A stretch of DNA of 64,000 nt, taken from Colwellia sp. 75C3. Its GTDB lineage: Bacteria > Pseudomonadota > Gammaproteobacteria > Enterobacterales > Alteromonadaceae. Below the pieces are notes generated by a model. That model was not told the DNA's origin, did not search any database, and saw nothing but the letters and a program-made list of their open reading frames with translations. Shown here piece by piece: positions 42,490 to 51,363 of this stretch. The position numbers and the translations under genes are program-made. Location of the stretch: assembly GCF_002836255.1 (NCBI RefSeq), contig NZ_PJAU01000033.1, forward strand, positions 310,001 through 374,000. Direction: 5' to 3'. Each line of letters starts with the position of its first letter. Position 1 is the first letter of the stretch.

Positions 42490-45261
42490 CTACACTTTAA
42501 AAAATGACATTTCACTTTCTAATTCACTAGCCAACCTGGCTAGTTCAACACTAGATTCGGCAATATTATCGGTAGCTTGACTTGTTTCTGTTACCCCTGA
42601 ATTTAATGTTTCAACACTCTTCAAAATTTCCTCAACCACCACGGCTTGTTCTTCTGCGGCGCTGGCTATTTGTATACTTAAGTCATTGATATTTTGCATT
42701 TTACCAGAAATAACTTGATTCAATTCAGTAGCTTCTTTGGCATTCGCTTGGACTTCGTTGGCTTGTGTCACACTGTTTGCCATTATCTCCACTGATGAAT
42801 TGGCTCCCAAGGTAATATTTGAAATCATGCCATCAATTTCCGTTGTTGCGTCTTGGGTGCGTTTTGCCAACTGACGCACTTCATCAGCTACCACAGCAAA
42901 ACCTCTTCCTTGCTCTCCTGCTCTAGCTGCTTCGATGGCGGCGTTTAGCGCTAATAAGTTAGTTTGGTCAGCAATACTTTTAATGACATTTAGCACATTA
43001 ACCACTTGTTCAAAATCGGACCTAACTTTTTGCACACTTTGCTCTGATTCTTGAATTTGTGATGACATTGCTACGATAGAATTATAGGTGCCATCTAACT
43101 TTTCTGAACCATCCACAACCATAGATTGAATTTCATCAACGGCAGATGCGGTGTTAGTTGTATTCTGTGCTACTTCACCAATGGTTGCTCCCATTTCTTG
43201 CATTGCTGTTGCTAATTGTTCTGATATCGATTGCTGCTCCGTTACCGTGGTACTTGTTTGTGTGGTGATTGCGGCCAGCTCTTCTGAGGTTGACGCTTGT
43301 TGCAGCGCAACGCCTGAAATATTTTTCACCATCTTATTAAGGTTTGAAATCATTTGCTGAATTGCCAGCTGCAATACACCTACTTCATCATTAGAAGTTT
43401 GTTTTACTGCTATATTAAGTTCGCCATTAGCCACTGCTTGAGCGACATTTGCTATTTCAATAATGGGCGTTGCTGTTCTTTTTGCCACAAATAGACCGAT
43501 AAAGGCAACCACAGCGGCTAAAATCAACATTAATATAATCATAAATTTAGTGTTGCTGTAGATAGAAGCAAACGCTTCGGGTTCATCCATTTCAGATAAT
43601 ACCGCCCATTTGAAGTGACCAAAATCAATATAGTCAAAAGAGGATAAGACTGGGTTACCGTTATAATCGATGATAATGTCAGTATTTTTTTCTTTATTTA
43701 GTGCGCGTTTGGCTGCGTCGGTATCAACGCCATTTGTGGCAACAGAGCCAGCAAAACTGGCTTTTACCGTATGCCCTATTGGATCGAGAAATGAATTACT
43801 GCGCATTTTTAAATCTTCACCGACAAGGTAGCTTTCACCAGTTTCGCCCATACCTTCGCGAATACCCATGATCTTCTGTATTCCTTCAAGAGGAAGCTGC
43901 AAGGCAATATACATGTCTGGCTGATTTAGAGTGTTTAAGAGTGGTTGACCAATAAATGCAGCGGGATCACCATTGCTAGGAGCATAAGGGGCAAAATCAA
44001 CAAAACCGTAATTATTATTTTCGCTGATTTCTTTGACTAATTTTCCCAAATTTGAACTTGAATAGATACCACTGAGGATATTGGTATTAAAGTCGGCTTC
44101 TTTGGTAACAGTGTAGAATATATGCCCGTCAGGGTTAATAAGGAATAAGTCATAATAACCATACTTTTCGATATAGGTTTGATAGAATTCTTTGCCATCA
44201 GAGGTCACCGGATTTAGTGCTTCAGTGACATCTATTTCGGAAATAATAGCCCATTTAACATTTTCTCCTACCTGAATATAATCCCAACTACTGATAACTG
44301 AATTATTGTTATAGTCTAGAATTATTGCGGTGCCTTTATTACCTTGCAGGGCATTTTTAGTCGCTGCGGTATTAACCTTGTTATCATCGGAAAATGAAGC
44401 TTTGACCGAATAATTTGTTGGATCTAAGAACGAATCAGAGCGCATTCTGTTATCAGCACCCACGAGGTAAGATTCTCCTGAAGTGCCAAGTCCTGTTCTA
44501 TCCCCTAAAATAGCATTTATTTTTTCAAGGGGTTGTTGATAGGCGATGTAGCCAATGCGTTTATTATTGAGGGTCACCGCTTTGACTGAAAATGCCGCGG
44601 GTTCATTATTACTTGGAGGGTAAGGTAGGAAGTCAGCAAAGTTAACTTCATCAGACGATGATGATTTTACTCGTGTAAATGCTTGATTAAATGAAGTCTC
44701 ACCAAGGTCATTAACGACGTTTTTACCTAAATCATTTTCACGAGTTACTGAATAAATAATGTCACCTTGATTATTTAAAATGAAAAAATCGTACCAACCA
44801 AAGTAGGTGAGTAGTGATTTGTATGACTTATCATTCTCACTTAATAACTTTTGCCACTTTTCTTTATTGGAGAAACTTTTATTTAGTTTAAGTAATGACT
44901 TTTGGAGTGAGGGCGCAGCAGCAAGTATTTTCAATTGGCTATTGTTATTATTGATGTAATCGAGAACTTGGGATTTCTTTAAAGTATTAACGCCAGTCAG
45001 CTGGTCAAATGCTCGTGTTTTTAAGGTATCGGCGATATTAACTAAAACACCCATGTCTCCTTGACGCTCTTCAAAGTAAGTAATAATCCCTTGTTTTTTA
45101 ATTTGATTTATTGCGGTTAGTTGGTTGTAAACCTTGATAGTTACGTCACTTGAACTATTAGACGTAGATATCGTGGCAATAATGATTGCAGGCAGCAATC
45201 CAATTAAAATAAATAGTAATGTGAACTTCACTTTTAAATTTAAATTTTGAATATAATTCAT
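42490..45261 (-). CDS. Chemoreceptor with duplicated Cache-type sensor
   Basis: A 923-residue methyl-accepting chemotaxis protein from ATG 45261 (TTG 45267 is also in frame). After membrane helix 1 (about 12-32), the long periplasmic part holds two homologous sensor modules in tandem. Each has a '[17 protein letters not shown]' strand, a '[18 protein letters not shown]' segment, 'GESYLVG-D--MRS-SFLDP' and 'SS-DYI--G---KWAI-SE'. A second helix (about 570-595), HAMP and a methyl-accepting domain with '[20 protein letters not shown]' follow. The sensor is about twice the usual size. The ligand is unknown. Confidence 0.93.
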   Translation of the reverse strand: MNYIQNLNLKVKFTLLFILIGLLPAIIIATISTSNSSSDVTIKVYNQLTAINQIKKQGIITYFEERQGDMGVLVNIADTLKTRAFDQLTGVNTLKKSQVLDYINNNNSQLKILAAAPSLQKSLLKLNKSFSNKEKWQKLLSENDKSYKSLLTYFGWYDFFILNNQGDIIYSVTRENDLGKNVVNDLGETSFNQAFTRVKSSSSDEVNFADFLPYPPSNNEPAAFSVKAVTLNNKRIGYIAYQQPLEKINAILGDRTGLGTSGESYLVGADNRMRSDSFLDPTNYSVKASFSDDNKVNTAATKNALQGNKGTAIILDYNNNSVISSWDYIQVGENVKWAIISEIDVTEALNPVTSDGKEFYQTYIEKYGYYDLFLINPDGHIFYTVTKEADFNTNILSGIYSSSNLGKLVKEISENNNYGFVDFAPYAPSNGDPAAFIGQPLLNTLNQPDMYIALQLPLEGIQKIMGIREGMGETGESYLVGEDLKMRSNSFLDPIGHTVKASFAGSVATNGVDTDAAKRALNKEKNTDIIIDYNGNPVLSSFDYIDFGHFKWAVLSEMDEPEAFASIYSNTKFMIILMLILAAVVAFIGLFVAKRTATPIIEIANVAQAVANGELNIAVKQTSNDEVGVLQLAIQQMISNLNKMVKNISGVALQQASTSEELAAITTQTSTTVTEQQSISEQLATAMQEMGATIGEVAQNTTNTASAVDEIQSMVVDGSEKLDGTYNSIVAMSSQIQESEQSVQKVRSDFEQVVNVLNVIKSIADQTNLLALNAAIEAARAGEQGRGFAVVADEVRQLAKRTQDATTEIDGMISNITLGANSSVEIMANSVTQANEVQANAKEATELNQVISGKMQNINDLSIQIASAAEEQAVVVEEILKSVETLNSGVTETSQATDNIAESSVELARLASELESEMSFFKV

Positions 45262-45494
45262 TATCAACCAGATACTTGTGTAAGGTAAATGTTGTATAAG
45301 TAAGTAAAGTCTAATTATGTTTAAATATCAAATAAAAAACGAGTAAAATCAATCGTGTATGGGTTATTTGTTCGTTATTTAATCAGGTTTAACAATGGTT
45401 TATATGAATATTTTGAAGCTGAAAATTAAATGTAGCCAGAGATCCTGCTACAAAATACGAACATTATATTAAAACAAATATACAAGTTTGAGGT

Positions 45495-46397
45495 TTAAAA
45501 ATACTCTGCCTTATGTTGATAGCAATCTTTTATATGTTCAATTAGCAGGCGGACTTTTTGAGATTGATGTTTTGTATAAGGGTATACCGCATAAATCCCC
45601 AATTGTCGGCCATGAAACTCAGGTAATAACTGTACTAAGTCACCCTGTTGCATATCTTCATAAACACTACAGCGAGGTATATAAACTATGCCATAGCCAG
45701 CAAGTGCTGCTTTACGTAATGCTTGTGAATTATTGGTGGCAAAATTTCCTGATATTTTTACATAATATTCTTCGTCAGCCTGACTAAAATACCAATCATA
45801 AGCACCTTTATCTTGGTAAGTGTATGCCATGCAGTTATGTCGTGAGAGTTCTTGCGGTGTATGTGGCGTGCCATATTTTTCAATATAACTCGGTGCACAA
45901 CACACAATCCAATTTGACTGCAATAGAGGTTTTGCTATTAAACTCGAGTCACTTAACACGCCGGTTCTAATAGCTAAATCTTGCCCCTCTTTAATTAAGT
46001 CGACAAATTCATTTTCTAAGCGCATTTCAACACGTAATTTCGGATGCAGCTGGCAAAACTCAGCAACCGCTTGCGCAAGTATCAGCTCACCTGAAATAGT
46101 TGGCACTGTCATTTTAATGGTGCCGGACAAGCCTTCACTAAAACTACTGACCGCACTAACGGCATCATTTACTTGGTTATTAATTTCTTTAGTGTGGCTG
46201 TAAAGTACTTCACCCGCTTCCGTTAAGCTTAATCGCCTTGTTGTTCTGTAGAGCAATTGAATGCCTAAGGTTTTCTCAAGTTTCGAAATTTTCTTACTGA
46301 GTGCTGCAGGGGATATTTCAGCCAATTTGGCCGCTTTGTTAAAGGACTTCGCTTCAACAATTAATGAAAACAAAGCTAATTCGCTAGCATTAGGCAT
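45495..46397 (-). CDS. LysR-type regulator of the lactate operon
   Basis: A 300-residue LysR protein. The winged helix-turn-helix (1-60) has 'KSFNKAAKLAEISPAALSKK', and the effector domain spans about 90-295. It is divergent from the lactate permease gene by 122 bases. In Shewanella a LysR regulator (LlpR) sits with the equivalent lactate genes, so control of lactate use is likely. A perfect 16-base palindrome lies just upstream of its start (46418-46433). Confidence 0.9.
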   Translation of the reverse strand: MPNASELALFSLIVEAKSFNKAAKLAEISPAALSKKISKLEKTLGIQLLYRTTRRLSLTEAGEVLYSHTKEINNQVNDAVSAVSSFSEGLSGTIKMTVPTISGELILAQAVAEFCQLHPKLRVEMRLENEFVDLIKEGQDLAIRTGVLSDSSLIAKPLLQSNWIVCCAPSYIEKYGTPHTPQELSRHNCMAYTYQDKGAYDWYFSQADEEYYVKISGNFATNNSQALRKAALAGYGIVYIPRCSVYEDMQQGDLVQLLPEFHGRQLGIYAVYPYTKHQSQKVRLLIEHIKDCYQHKAEYF

Positions 46398-46417
46398 CTA
46401 TTATGTCGCTTTAGTTA

Positions 46418-46433
46418 ATAATGAATTCATTAT
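46418..46433. promoter_or_regulatory. Palindrome in the lactate intergenic region, probable LysR operator
   Basis: ATAATGAATTCATTAT is a perfect 16-base palindrome that includes a T-N11-A LysR box. It lies 21 bases upstream of the LysR ATG and about 90 bases upstream of the permease ATG. That is where a LysR protein would both repress itself and activate the divergent operon. Confidence 0.6.
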
Positions 46434-46519
46434 AGCGCTATATATAAACAATGTCGTTAGGGGTAGATTGTATAAAAATGTAACAAAACACCTACTAAAA
46501 AGTAGGGGAAGGAATAAAT

Positions 46520-48247
46520 ATGTCAATTACACTGCAAGCTTTACTCGCGTTTATGCCCATTGCCCTTTCGGCAATATTACTTATAGGTCTTCATTGGCCA
46601 GCAAAAAAGGCTATGCCTGTTGTTTATACTGTCACAGCAGCTATAGCCTTTTTTGCCTGGGAAATGAGTTTTAATCGAATCATTGCTAGTTCACTTCAAG
46701 GGTTAATGATCACTATCTCTGTTTTGTGGATTATCTTTGGTGCAATCATGTTGCTCAATACCTTGCAGCACTCAGGTGCAATATTACGGATAAGGGCCGG
46801 TTTCACTAATATCAGCCCAGATCGTCGAGTGCAGGCAATTATTATTGCTTGGCTCTTTGGTTGTTTTATTGAGGGAGCATCAGGCTTTGGTACACCAGCA
46901 GCAATTGCCGCGCCTTTACTGGTAGCTATTGGTTTCCCGGCGATATCGGCGGTGATGATTGGTATGATGATTCAATCAACACCCGTGTCATTTGGCGCTG
47001 TAGGTACCCCCATTATTATAGGTGTTAGCAGTGGCTTAGATAAAAGTAATTTAACTGAGCAGTTAATTGCAAATGGCAGTAGCTGGGAGCAATTTTTACA
47101 GTTAATTACTTCTGAAGTTGCCATTGGTCATGCCATTGTTGGGACGTTAATGCCACTGTTCATGGTGGTGATGTTGACGCGATTTTTTGGTCAAAATAAA
47201 AGTTGGAAAGAAGGCCTAGAAATTGCGCCTTTTGCACTGTTTGCCGGTTTAGCATTTACTATCCCTTACGCATTAACCGGCGTTTTTCTTGGCGCTGAAT
47301 TCCCTTCTCTTATTGGCGCATTAGTCGGTATGGCGATTGTGGTGCCCTTAGCAAAACGTGGTTTTCTTATGCCGAAGAAGGCGTGGGACTTCGCACCGAA
47401 AGAGCAATGGCCTGCGCACTGGTTAGGCAAAATATCCTTTACTCAAGATAAGAGCCAAGATAAGGACCAAGGTAATACCTCAGGCAACAGCCAAGCCCAA
47501 AAGTCGATGTCATTAACTCGAGCCTGGTTACCGTATTTACTTGTCGCAATAATTTTAGTGCTTAGCCGTGTTTCCACTGAGTTTAAAGCGTTGTTAAAGA
47601 GTATTTCCTTTGGCTTTAGTAATATTTTGGGTGAAGTCGGTATTAGCGCCAGTGTTCAGCCTTTATACCTACCCGGTGGTATTCTGTTTTTTGTTTGTCT
47701 CGTGACGTTATTTTTACATCAGATGAAATTTAAACAAGTCGTTGATGCGGCTAAACAGTCAACGACTACCCTAGTAGGTGCCGGTTTTGTGCTGGTATTT
47801 ACCATTCCTATGGTGCGTATTTTAATTAATTCGGGTGTCAATGGCGCAGATCTAGCAGCCATGCCTGTTGCTATGGCAAGTTTTGTTGCGCAAACCTTTG
47901 GTGATCTGTATCCGTTATTTGCCCCAAGTGTTGGTGCACTGGGAGCCTTTATTGCGGGATCAAATACGGTCAGTAATATGATGTTAAGCCAGTTTCAATT
48001 TGAAGTAGCGAATGCCTTGTCTGTTTCAGGTGCTTTGTTAGTAGCTTTACAAGCGATAGGCGCTGCTGCGGGTAATATGATTGCTATTCATAATGTCGTA
48101 GCCGCTTCCGCTACCGTGGGCTTATTAGGGCAAGAAGGCAGAACATTGCGCAAAACCATATTACCCACTATTTATTATGTACTGGCCGTTGGTGTACTTG
48201 GCTTAATTGCTATCAACGTATTTAACATCAGCGATCCACTTATCTAA
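46520..48247 (+). CDS. lctP: L-lactate permease
   Basis: A 575-residue polytopic inner-membrane protein of the lactate permease family (LctP/LldP, TC 2.A.14), with 12-13 hydrophobic segments. Family signatures include 'FGCFIEGASGFGTPAAIAAP', 'GAVGTPIIIGVSSGL' and 'SVGALGAFIAGSNTVSNMML'. It should take up lactate (and glycolate) with protons or sodium. AGGGGAAGGA precedes the ATG. It is first in the lactate unit lctP-lutA-lutB-lutC-dld, with the next gene 85 bases downstream. Confidence 0.95.
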   Translation: MSITLQALLAFMPIALSAILLIGLHWPAKKAMPVVYTVTAAIAFFAWEMSFNRIIASSLQGLMITISVLWIIFGAIMLLNTLQHSGAILRIRAGFTNISPDRRVQAIIIAWLFGCFIEGASGFGTPAAIAAPLLVAIGFPAISAVMIGMMIQSTPVSFGAVGTPIIIGVSSGLDKSNLTEQLIANGSSWEQFLQLITSEVAIGHAIVGTLMPLFMVVMLTRFFGQNKSWKEGLEIAPFALFAGLAFTIPYALTGVFLGAEFPSLIGALVGMAIVVPLAKRGFLMPKKAWDFAPKEQWPAHWLGKISFTQDKSQDKDQGNTSGNSQAQKSMSLTRAWLPYLLVAIILVLSRVSTEFKALLKSISFGFSNILGEVGISASVQPLYLPGGILFFVCLVTLFLHQMKFKQVVDAAKQSTTTLVGAGFVLVFTIPMVRILINSGVNGADLAAMPVAMASFVAQTFGDLYPLFAPSVGALGAFIAGSNTVSNMMLSQFQFEVANALSVSGALLVALQAIGAAAGNMIAIHNVVAASATVGLLGQEGRTLRKTILPTIYYVLAVGVLGLIAINVFNISDPLI

Positions 48248-48332
48248 CTAATAAGCTAGGTATTGCGATAATTTATGGCTTAAGTAATTAGTCATAAAAG
48301 TCTTAAATAAATTTATAAATAGAGAGCAATCT

Positions 48333-49142
48333 ATGCAACAAGTCAATACTCAACATCTGCGTAATTATCCTAAAAAACCGAAGCAGGTTTATTTATTTGG
48401 CACCTGTATCGTCGATAGTTTTTTTCCTGATTCGGGCATGGATGCTATCGAGTTACTTGAGCGAGAAGGTATTGAGGTTATTTATCCACAAGGGCAAAGT
48501 TGCTGTGGCCAACCGGCTTATAACTCAGGTTATAAAGAGGAAGCCAAGGCGGTTGCTTTAGTCCAAGTGAAACAATTCCCTTTGGATATTCCAGTTGTTG
48601 TTATTTCGGGATCTTGTGGCGGCATGATGCGCCACCATTACCTTGATTTGCTAGGTGATTCAGTCGGTGATTTAGTCGGTAATAATGCAGAAATAACTAA
48701 TTTTTGTCAGCGAGTTTTCGAGTTTACTGAATTCTTGGTGCATGTGCTGCGCTTAAAACCCATCGATCAAGGCCCAAAAGAGCGCGTTGCTTTACATACG
48801 TCTTGTGCTGCTAGAAGGGAGATGGGCGTTCATATCACCGGCAATAAGTTAATTTCTCAACTAGCGAACGTTGAATTAGTACTGCATGACTATGAAAGTG
48901 AATGTTGTGGTTTTGGTGGGACCTTTGCGGTAAAGCATGCTGATATTTCTGCCGCGATGGTGGCTGATAAAAGTAAGAATCTTGTCGCTAGTGATGTTGT
49001 TAGATATGTCAGCGCCGACCATGGTTGCATGATGAATATCAATGGCGCGCTTGATTATCAAAAAGAGTCCTTACGCGGCGAGCATATCGCCAGTTATTTA
49101 CTTAAGCGTATAAAGGGTACATCGGCTAAGGCATCGCTATGA
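48333..49142 (+). CDS. lutA: L-lactate dehydrogenase complex subunit LutA/LldE
   Basis: A 269-residue (Fe-S)-binding oxidoreductase subunit with two CCG cysteine-rich domains. The first has 'GQSCCGQPAYNSGY' and the second 'ESECCGFGGTF', each with the Cys-Cys-Gly pattern. LutA, LutB and LutC together oxidise L-lactate to pyruvate and pass electrons to the quinone pool. GAGAG precedes the ATG, and the stop overlaps the lutB start by four bases. It corresponds to LldE of Shewanella. Confidence 0.93.
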   Translation: MQQVNTQHLRNYPKKPKQVYLFGTCIVDSFFPDSGMDAIELLEREGIEVIYPQGQSCCGQPAYNSGYKEEAKAVALVQVKQFPLDIPVVVISGSCGGMMRHHYLDLLGDSVGDLVGNNAEITNFCQRVFEFTEFLVHVLRLKPIDQGPKERVALHTSCAARREMGVHITGNKLISQLANVELVLHDYESECCGFGGTFAVKHADISAAMVADKSKNLVASDVVRYVSADHGCMMNINGALDYQKESLRGEHIASYLLKRIKGTSAKASL

Positions 49143-50632
49143 AACAGTTTAACGAAGAAGAAAGTAAATATGCCGCATCAGCTAAAGCCTTTCGAGCGAA
49201 CGTAACACGAGATCTAGGTAATGAAGAGCTAAGATCCAATTTTAGAGGCGCGATGGATTATTTGATGGCTAAGCGTAAAGACGCTTTTTCATCAGAAGAT
49301 GAACTTGAAGTCTTACGTGAGCAATGCAAATTAATTAAACAGCGTTGTTTGGCAAAGTTACCGCATTTACTCGAGCAATTAGAAGATAAGCTTGAAACAA
49401 ATGGCATTAAGGTACATTGGGCTGAAACAATCACCGAAGCCAATGAGATTATTGCCCAGCTGATTGCCCAAAAAAAAGGCAAAACAGTGGTTAAAGGTAA
49501 ATCGATGGTGTCAGAAGAAACGGCACTGAATGACTACCTTGAAGAGCGCAATGTAGAATGTCTTGAGTCAGATATGGGCGAATACATAGTGCAATTGGCC
49601 AAGCAACATCCGTCTCATATCATCATGCCGGCGATTCATCAAAACAAACAACAAGTGGCTAAATTGTTTGCCGATAATATTGACGGTTTTGAATACAGCA
49701 CCGATGTTGATACCCTCATTCAGCAAGGTAGAACAATACTCAGAGACAAATTTTGTCAGGCTGATGTGGGTATTTCAGGTGTTAATTTTGCCGTTGCTGA
49801 AACCGGTACACTTTGTTTAGTTGAAAACGAAGGTAATGGTCGTATGTGTACCACCATACCGGATTTACATATTGCGATAACCGGCATAGAAAAAGTAGTC
49901 GAGCACTTATCAGATGTGCCACCCTTGTTAAGTTTGTTAACACGTAGTGCTACTGGTCAGGCTATTTCAACCTACTTTAATATGATTAATTCACCGCGAA
50001 AAGAGGGTGAAAAAGACGGCCCGAAAGAAGTGCACTTGGTGTTACTCGATAATGGTCGTAGCCAAGCCTTTGCTGATGAAGAATTAAGGCAAACTTTGCA
50101 GTGTATTCGTTGTGGTGCCTGTATGAACCATTGTCCCGTTTACACCCGTATAGGTGGTCATGCTTACGGTACCGTTTATCCTGGTCCTATTGGTAAAATT
50201 ATTTCGCCGCATATGTTAGGGCTTGATGCGACCAGTAATTTACCTACGGCATCTACCTTATGTGGTGCGTGTGGTGAAGTATGTCCCGTTAAAATCCCAA
50301 TTCCTAAAATATTATTACGTTTGCGCGAAGAAAGTGTAAAACCTAAAAGTGATAAACCTCAAGTGATGCAAGGGCAGGGAGCAGGTCGAAGCAATGTCGA
50401 AGCGCTTATCTGGAAAGTCTGGGCACTAGTGCATAAATCGCCAACACTTTATGCCTTATCAATGTGGGGAGTAACACGTTTTCGCTTTTTAATGCCGAAA
50501 AAATTGGGTGGCTGGACAAGTGTTAGAACAGCGCCTAAACCAGCAGCAAAAACCTTACATGAGCGGCTTAAGTCCAAACAAGAAAAGCGCGCTAAACAAG
50601 CAAAGCAATCAACAAATACAGCAAGCAGATAG
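49139..50632 (+). CDS. lutB: L-lactate dehydrogenase complex iron-sulfur subunit LutB/LldF
   Basis: A 497-residue iron-sulfur protein. An LUD domain (about 60-310) precedes two [4Fe-4S] ferredoxin-like motifs, 'CIRCGACMNHCPVY' and 'CGACGEVCPVKIP'. A helical C-terminal part and a basic tail (about 465-497) follow. It is the electron-transfer core of the LutABC lactate-oxidising complex at the inner face of the membrane. It is translationally coupled to lutA by an ATGA overlap; lutC follows in 16 bases. Confidence 0.95.
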   Translation: MKQFNEEESKYAASAKAFRANVTRDLGNEELRSNFRGAMDYLMAKRKDAFSSEDELEVLREQCKLIKQRCLAKLPHLLEQLEDKLETNGIKVHWAETITEANEIIAQLIAQKKGKTVVKGKSMVSEETALNDYLEERNVECLESDMGEYIVQLAKQHPSHIIMPAIHQNKQQVAKLFADNIDGFEYSTDVDTLIQQGRTILRDKFCQADVGISGVNFAVAETGTLCLVENEGNGRMCTTIPDLHIAITGIEKVVEHLSDVPPLLSLLTRSATGQAISTYFNMINSPRKEGEKDGPKEVHLVLLDNGRSQAFADEELRQTLQCIRCGACMNHCPVYTRIGGHAYGTVYPGPIGKIISPHMLGLDATSNLPTASTLCGACGEVCPVKIPIPKILLRLREESVKPKSDKPQVMQGQGAGRSNVEALIWKVWALVHKSPTLYALSMWGVTRFRFLMPKKLGGWTSVRTAPKPAAKTLHERLKSKQEKRAKQAKQSTNTASR

Positions 50633-50648
50633 TGGCCGAGGATAACCT

Positions 50649-51350
50649 ATGACAAATAAATCAGCAGACATCAATGCTATTAGTAGCAAAGCCCGTGGCA
50701 ATATTCTTGCTAAATTGAAAGCCGAGGTCAGCGGCGCGGATTATGATAAATTGCCTGAAGAAATTCCTTATATCTATCCTGAGTTTAGTCATGAAGAAAA
50801 TCTTGCTCAGTTTATTTCTGAACTTGAGAAAAATCATGCACAAGTGATCCAAACAACGAAAGAGGGTATAGCTGAGGTTATTAGCGCGGAACTTGCGGCG
50901 CTAAATATCACAACATTACTTTGTGGTGAAAAATGTTATGGCGGAAACGATGTTCACCGTGACGTTATTAATGGATTAGATAGCAATATAGAGCTACAAC
51001 CTTATGATTTTTCGATTGATAATAATAAAGAATTGCTCTTTAATGAATGTCCTGCGGCTTTATCAAGTTCACGCTGCTCCATTGCCGCAACAGGCACTAT
51101 TGTTTTATGGCCTGATGAGAATGAACCAAGAAGCTTATCGCTAGTACCGCCAGTACACTTTGTGATAGTTGATGCTAATAAGTTACATGCAGACTTTGCT
51201 CGCTTGATGGCAGCGGAACAATGGCATGATAAATTACCCACTAACGTAGTGTTAATTTCAGGGCCATCGAAAACAGCGGATATTCAACAAACGTTAGCTT
51301 ATGGTGCTCATGGCCCAAAAGCGCTGATTGTTTTATTATTGAATAGTTAA
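50649..51350 (+). CDS. lutC: L-lactate dehydrogenase complex subunit LutC/LldG
   Basis: A 233-residue LUD-domain protein, the third subunit of the LutABC complex. It shows 'SSSRCSIAATGTIVLWPDEN' and 'SLVPPVHFVIV', typical of LutC, and ends 'GAHGPKALIVLLL'. GAGG precedes the ATG. The catalytic contribution of this subunit is not established by the sequence. The gene is followed by the dld ATG 13 bases past its stop. Confidence 0.9.
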   Translation: MTNKSADINAISSKARGNILAKLKAEVSGADYDKLPEEIPYIYPEFSHEENLAQFISELEKNHAQVIQTTKEGIAEVISAELAALNITTLLCGEKCYGGNDVHRDVINGLDSNIELQPYDFSIDNNKELLFNECPAALSSSRCSIAATGTIVLWPDENEPRSLSLVPPVHFVIVDANKLHADFARLMAAEQWHDKLPTNVVLISGPSKTADIQQTLAYGAHGPKALIVLLLNS

Positions 51351-51363
51351 TTTGAGAGATATT

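Noticed and set aside
45488..45787. Plus-strand 99-codon frame
   Set aside because: It lies wholly antisense to the conserved effector domain of the LysR gene and has no ribosome site or recognisable family.
46261..46674. Plus-strand 137-codon frame across the lactate regulator gap
   Set aside because: It overlaps the LysR helix-turn-helix antisense and the lctP start in another frame; both of those are strongly supported.
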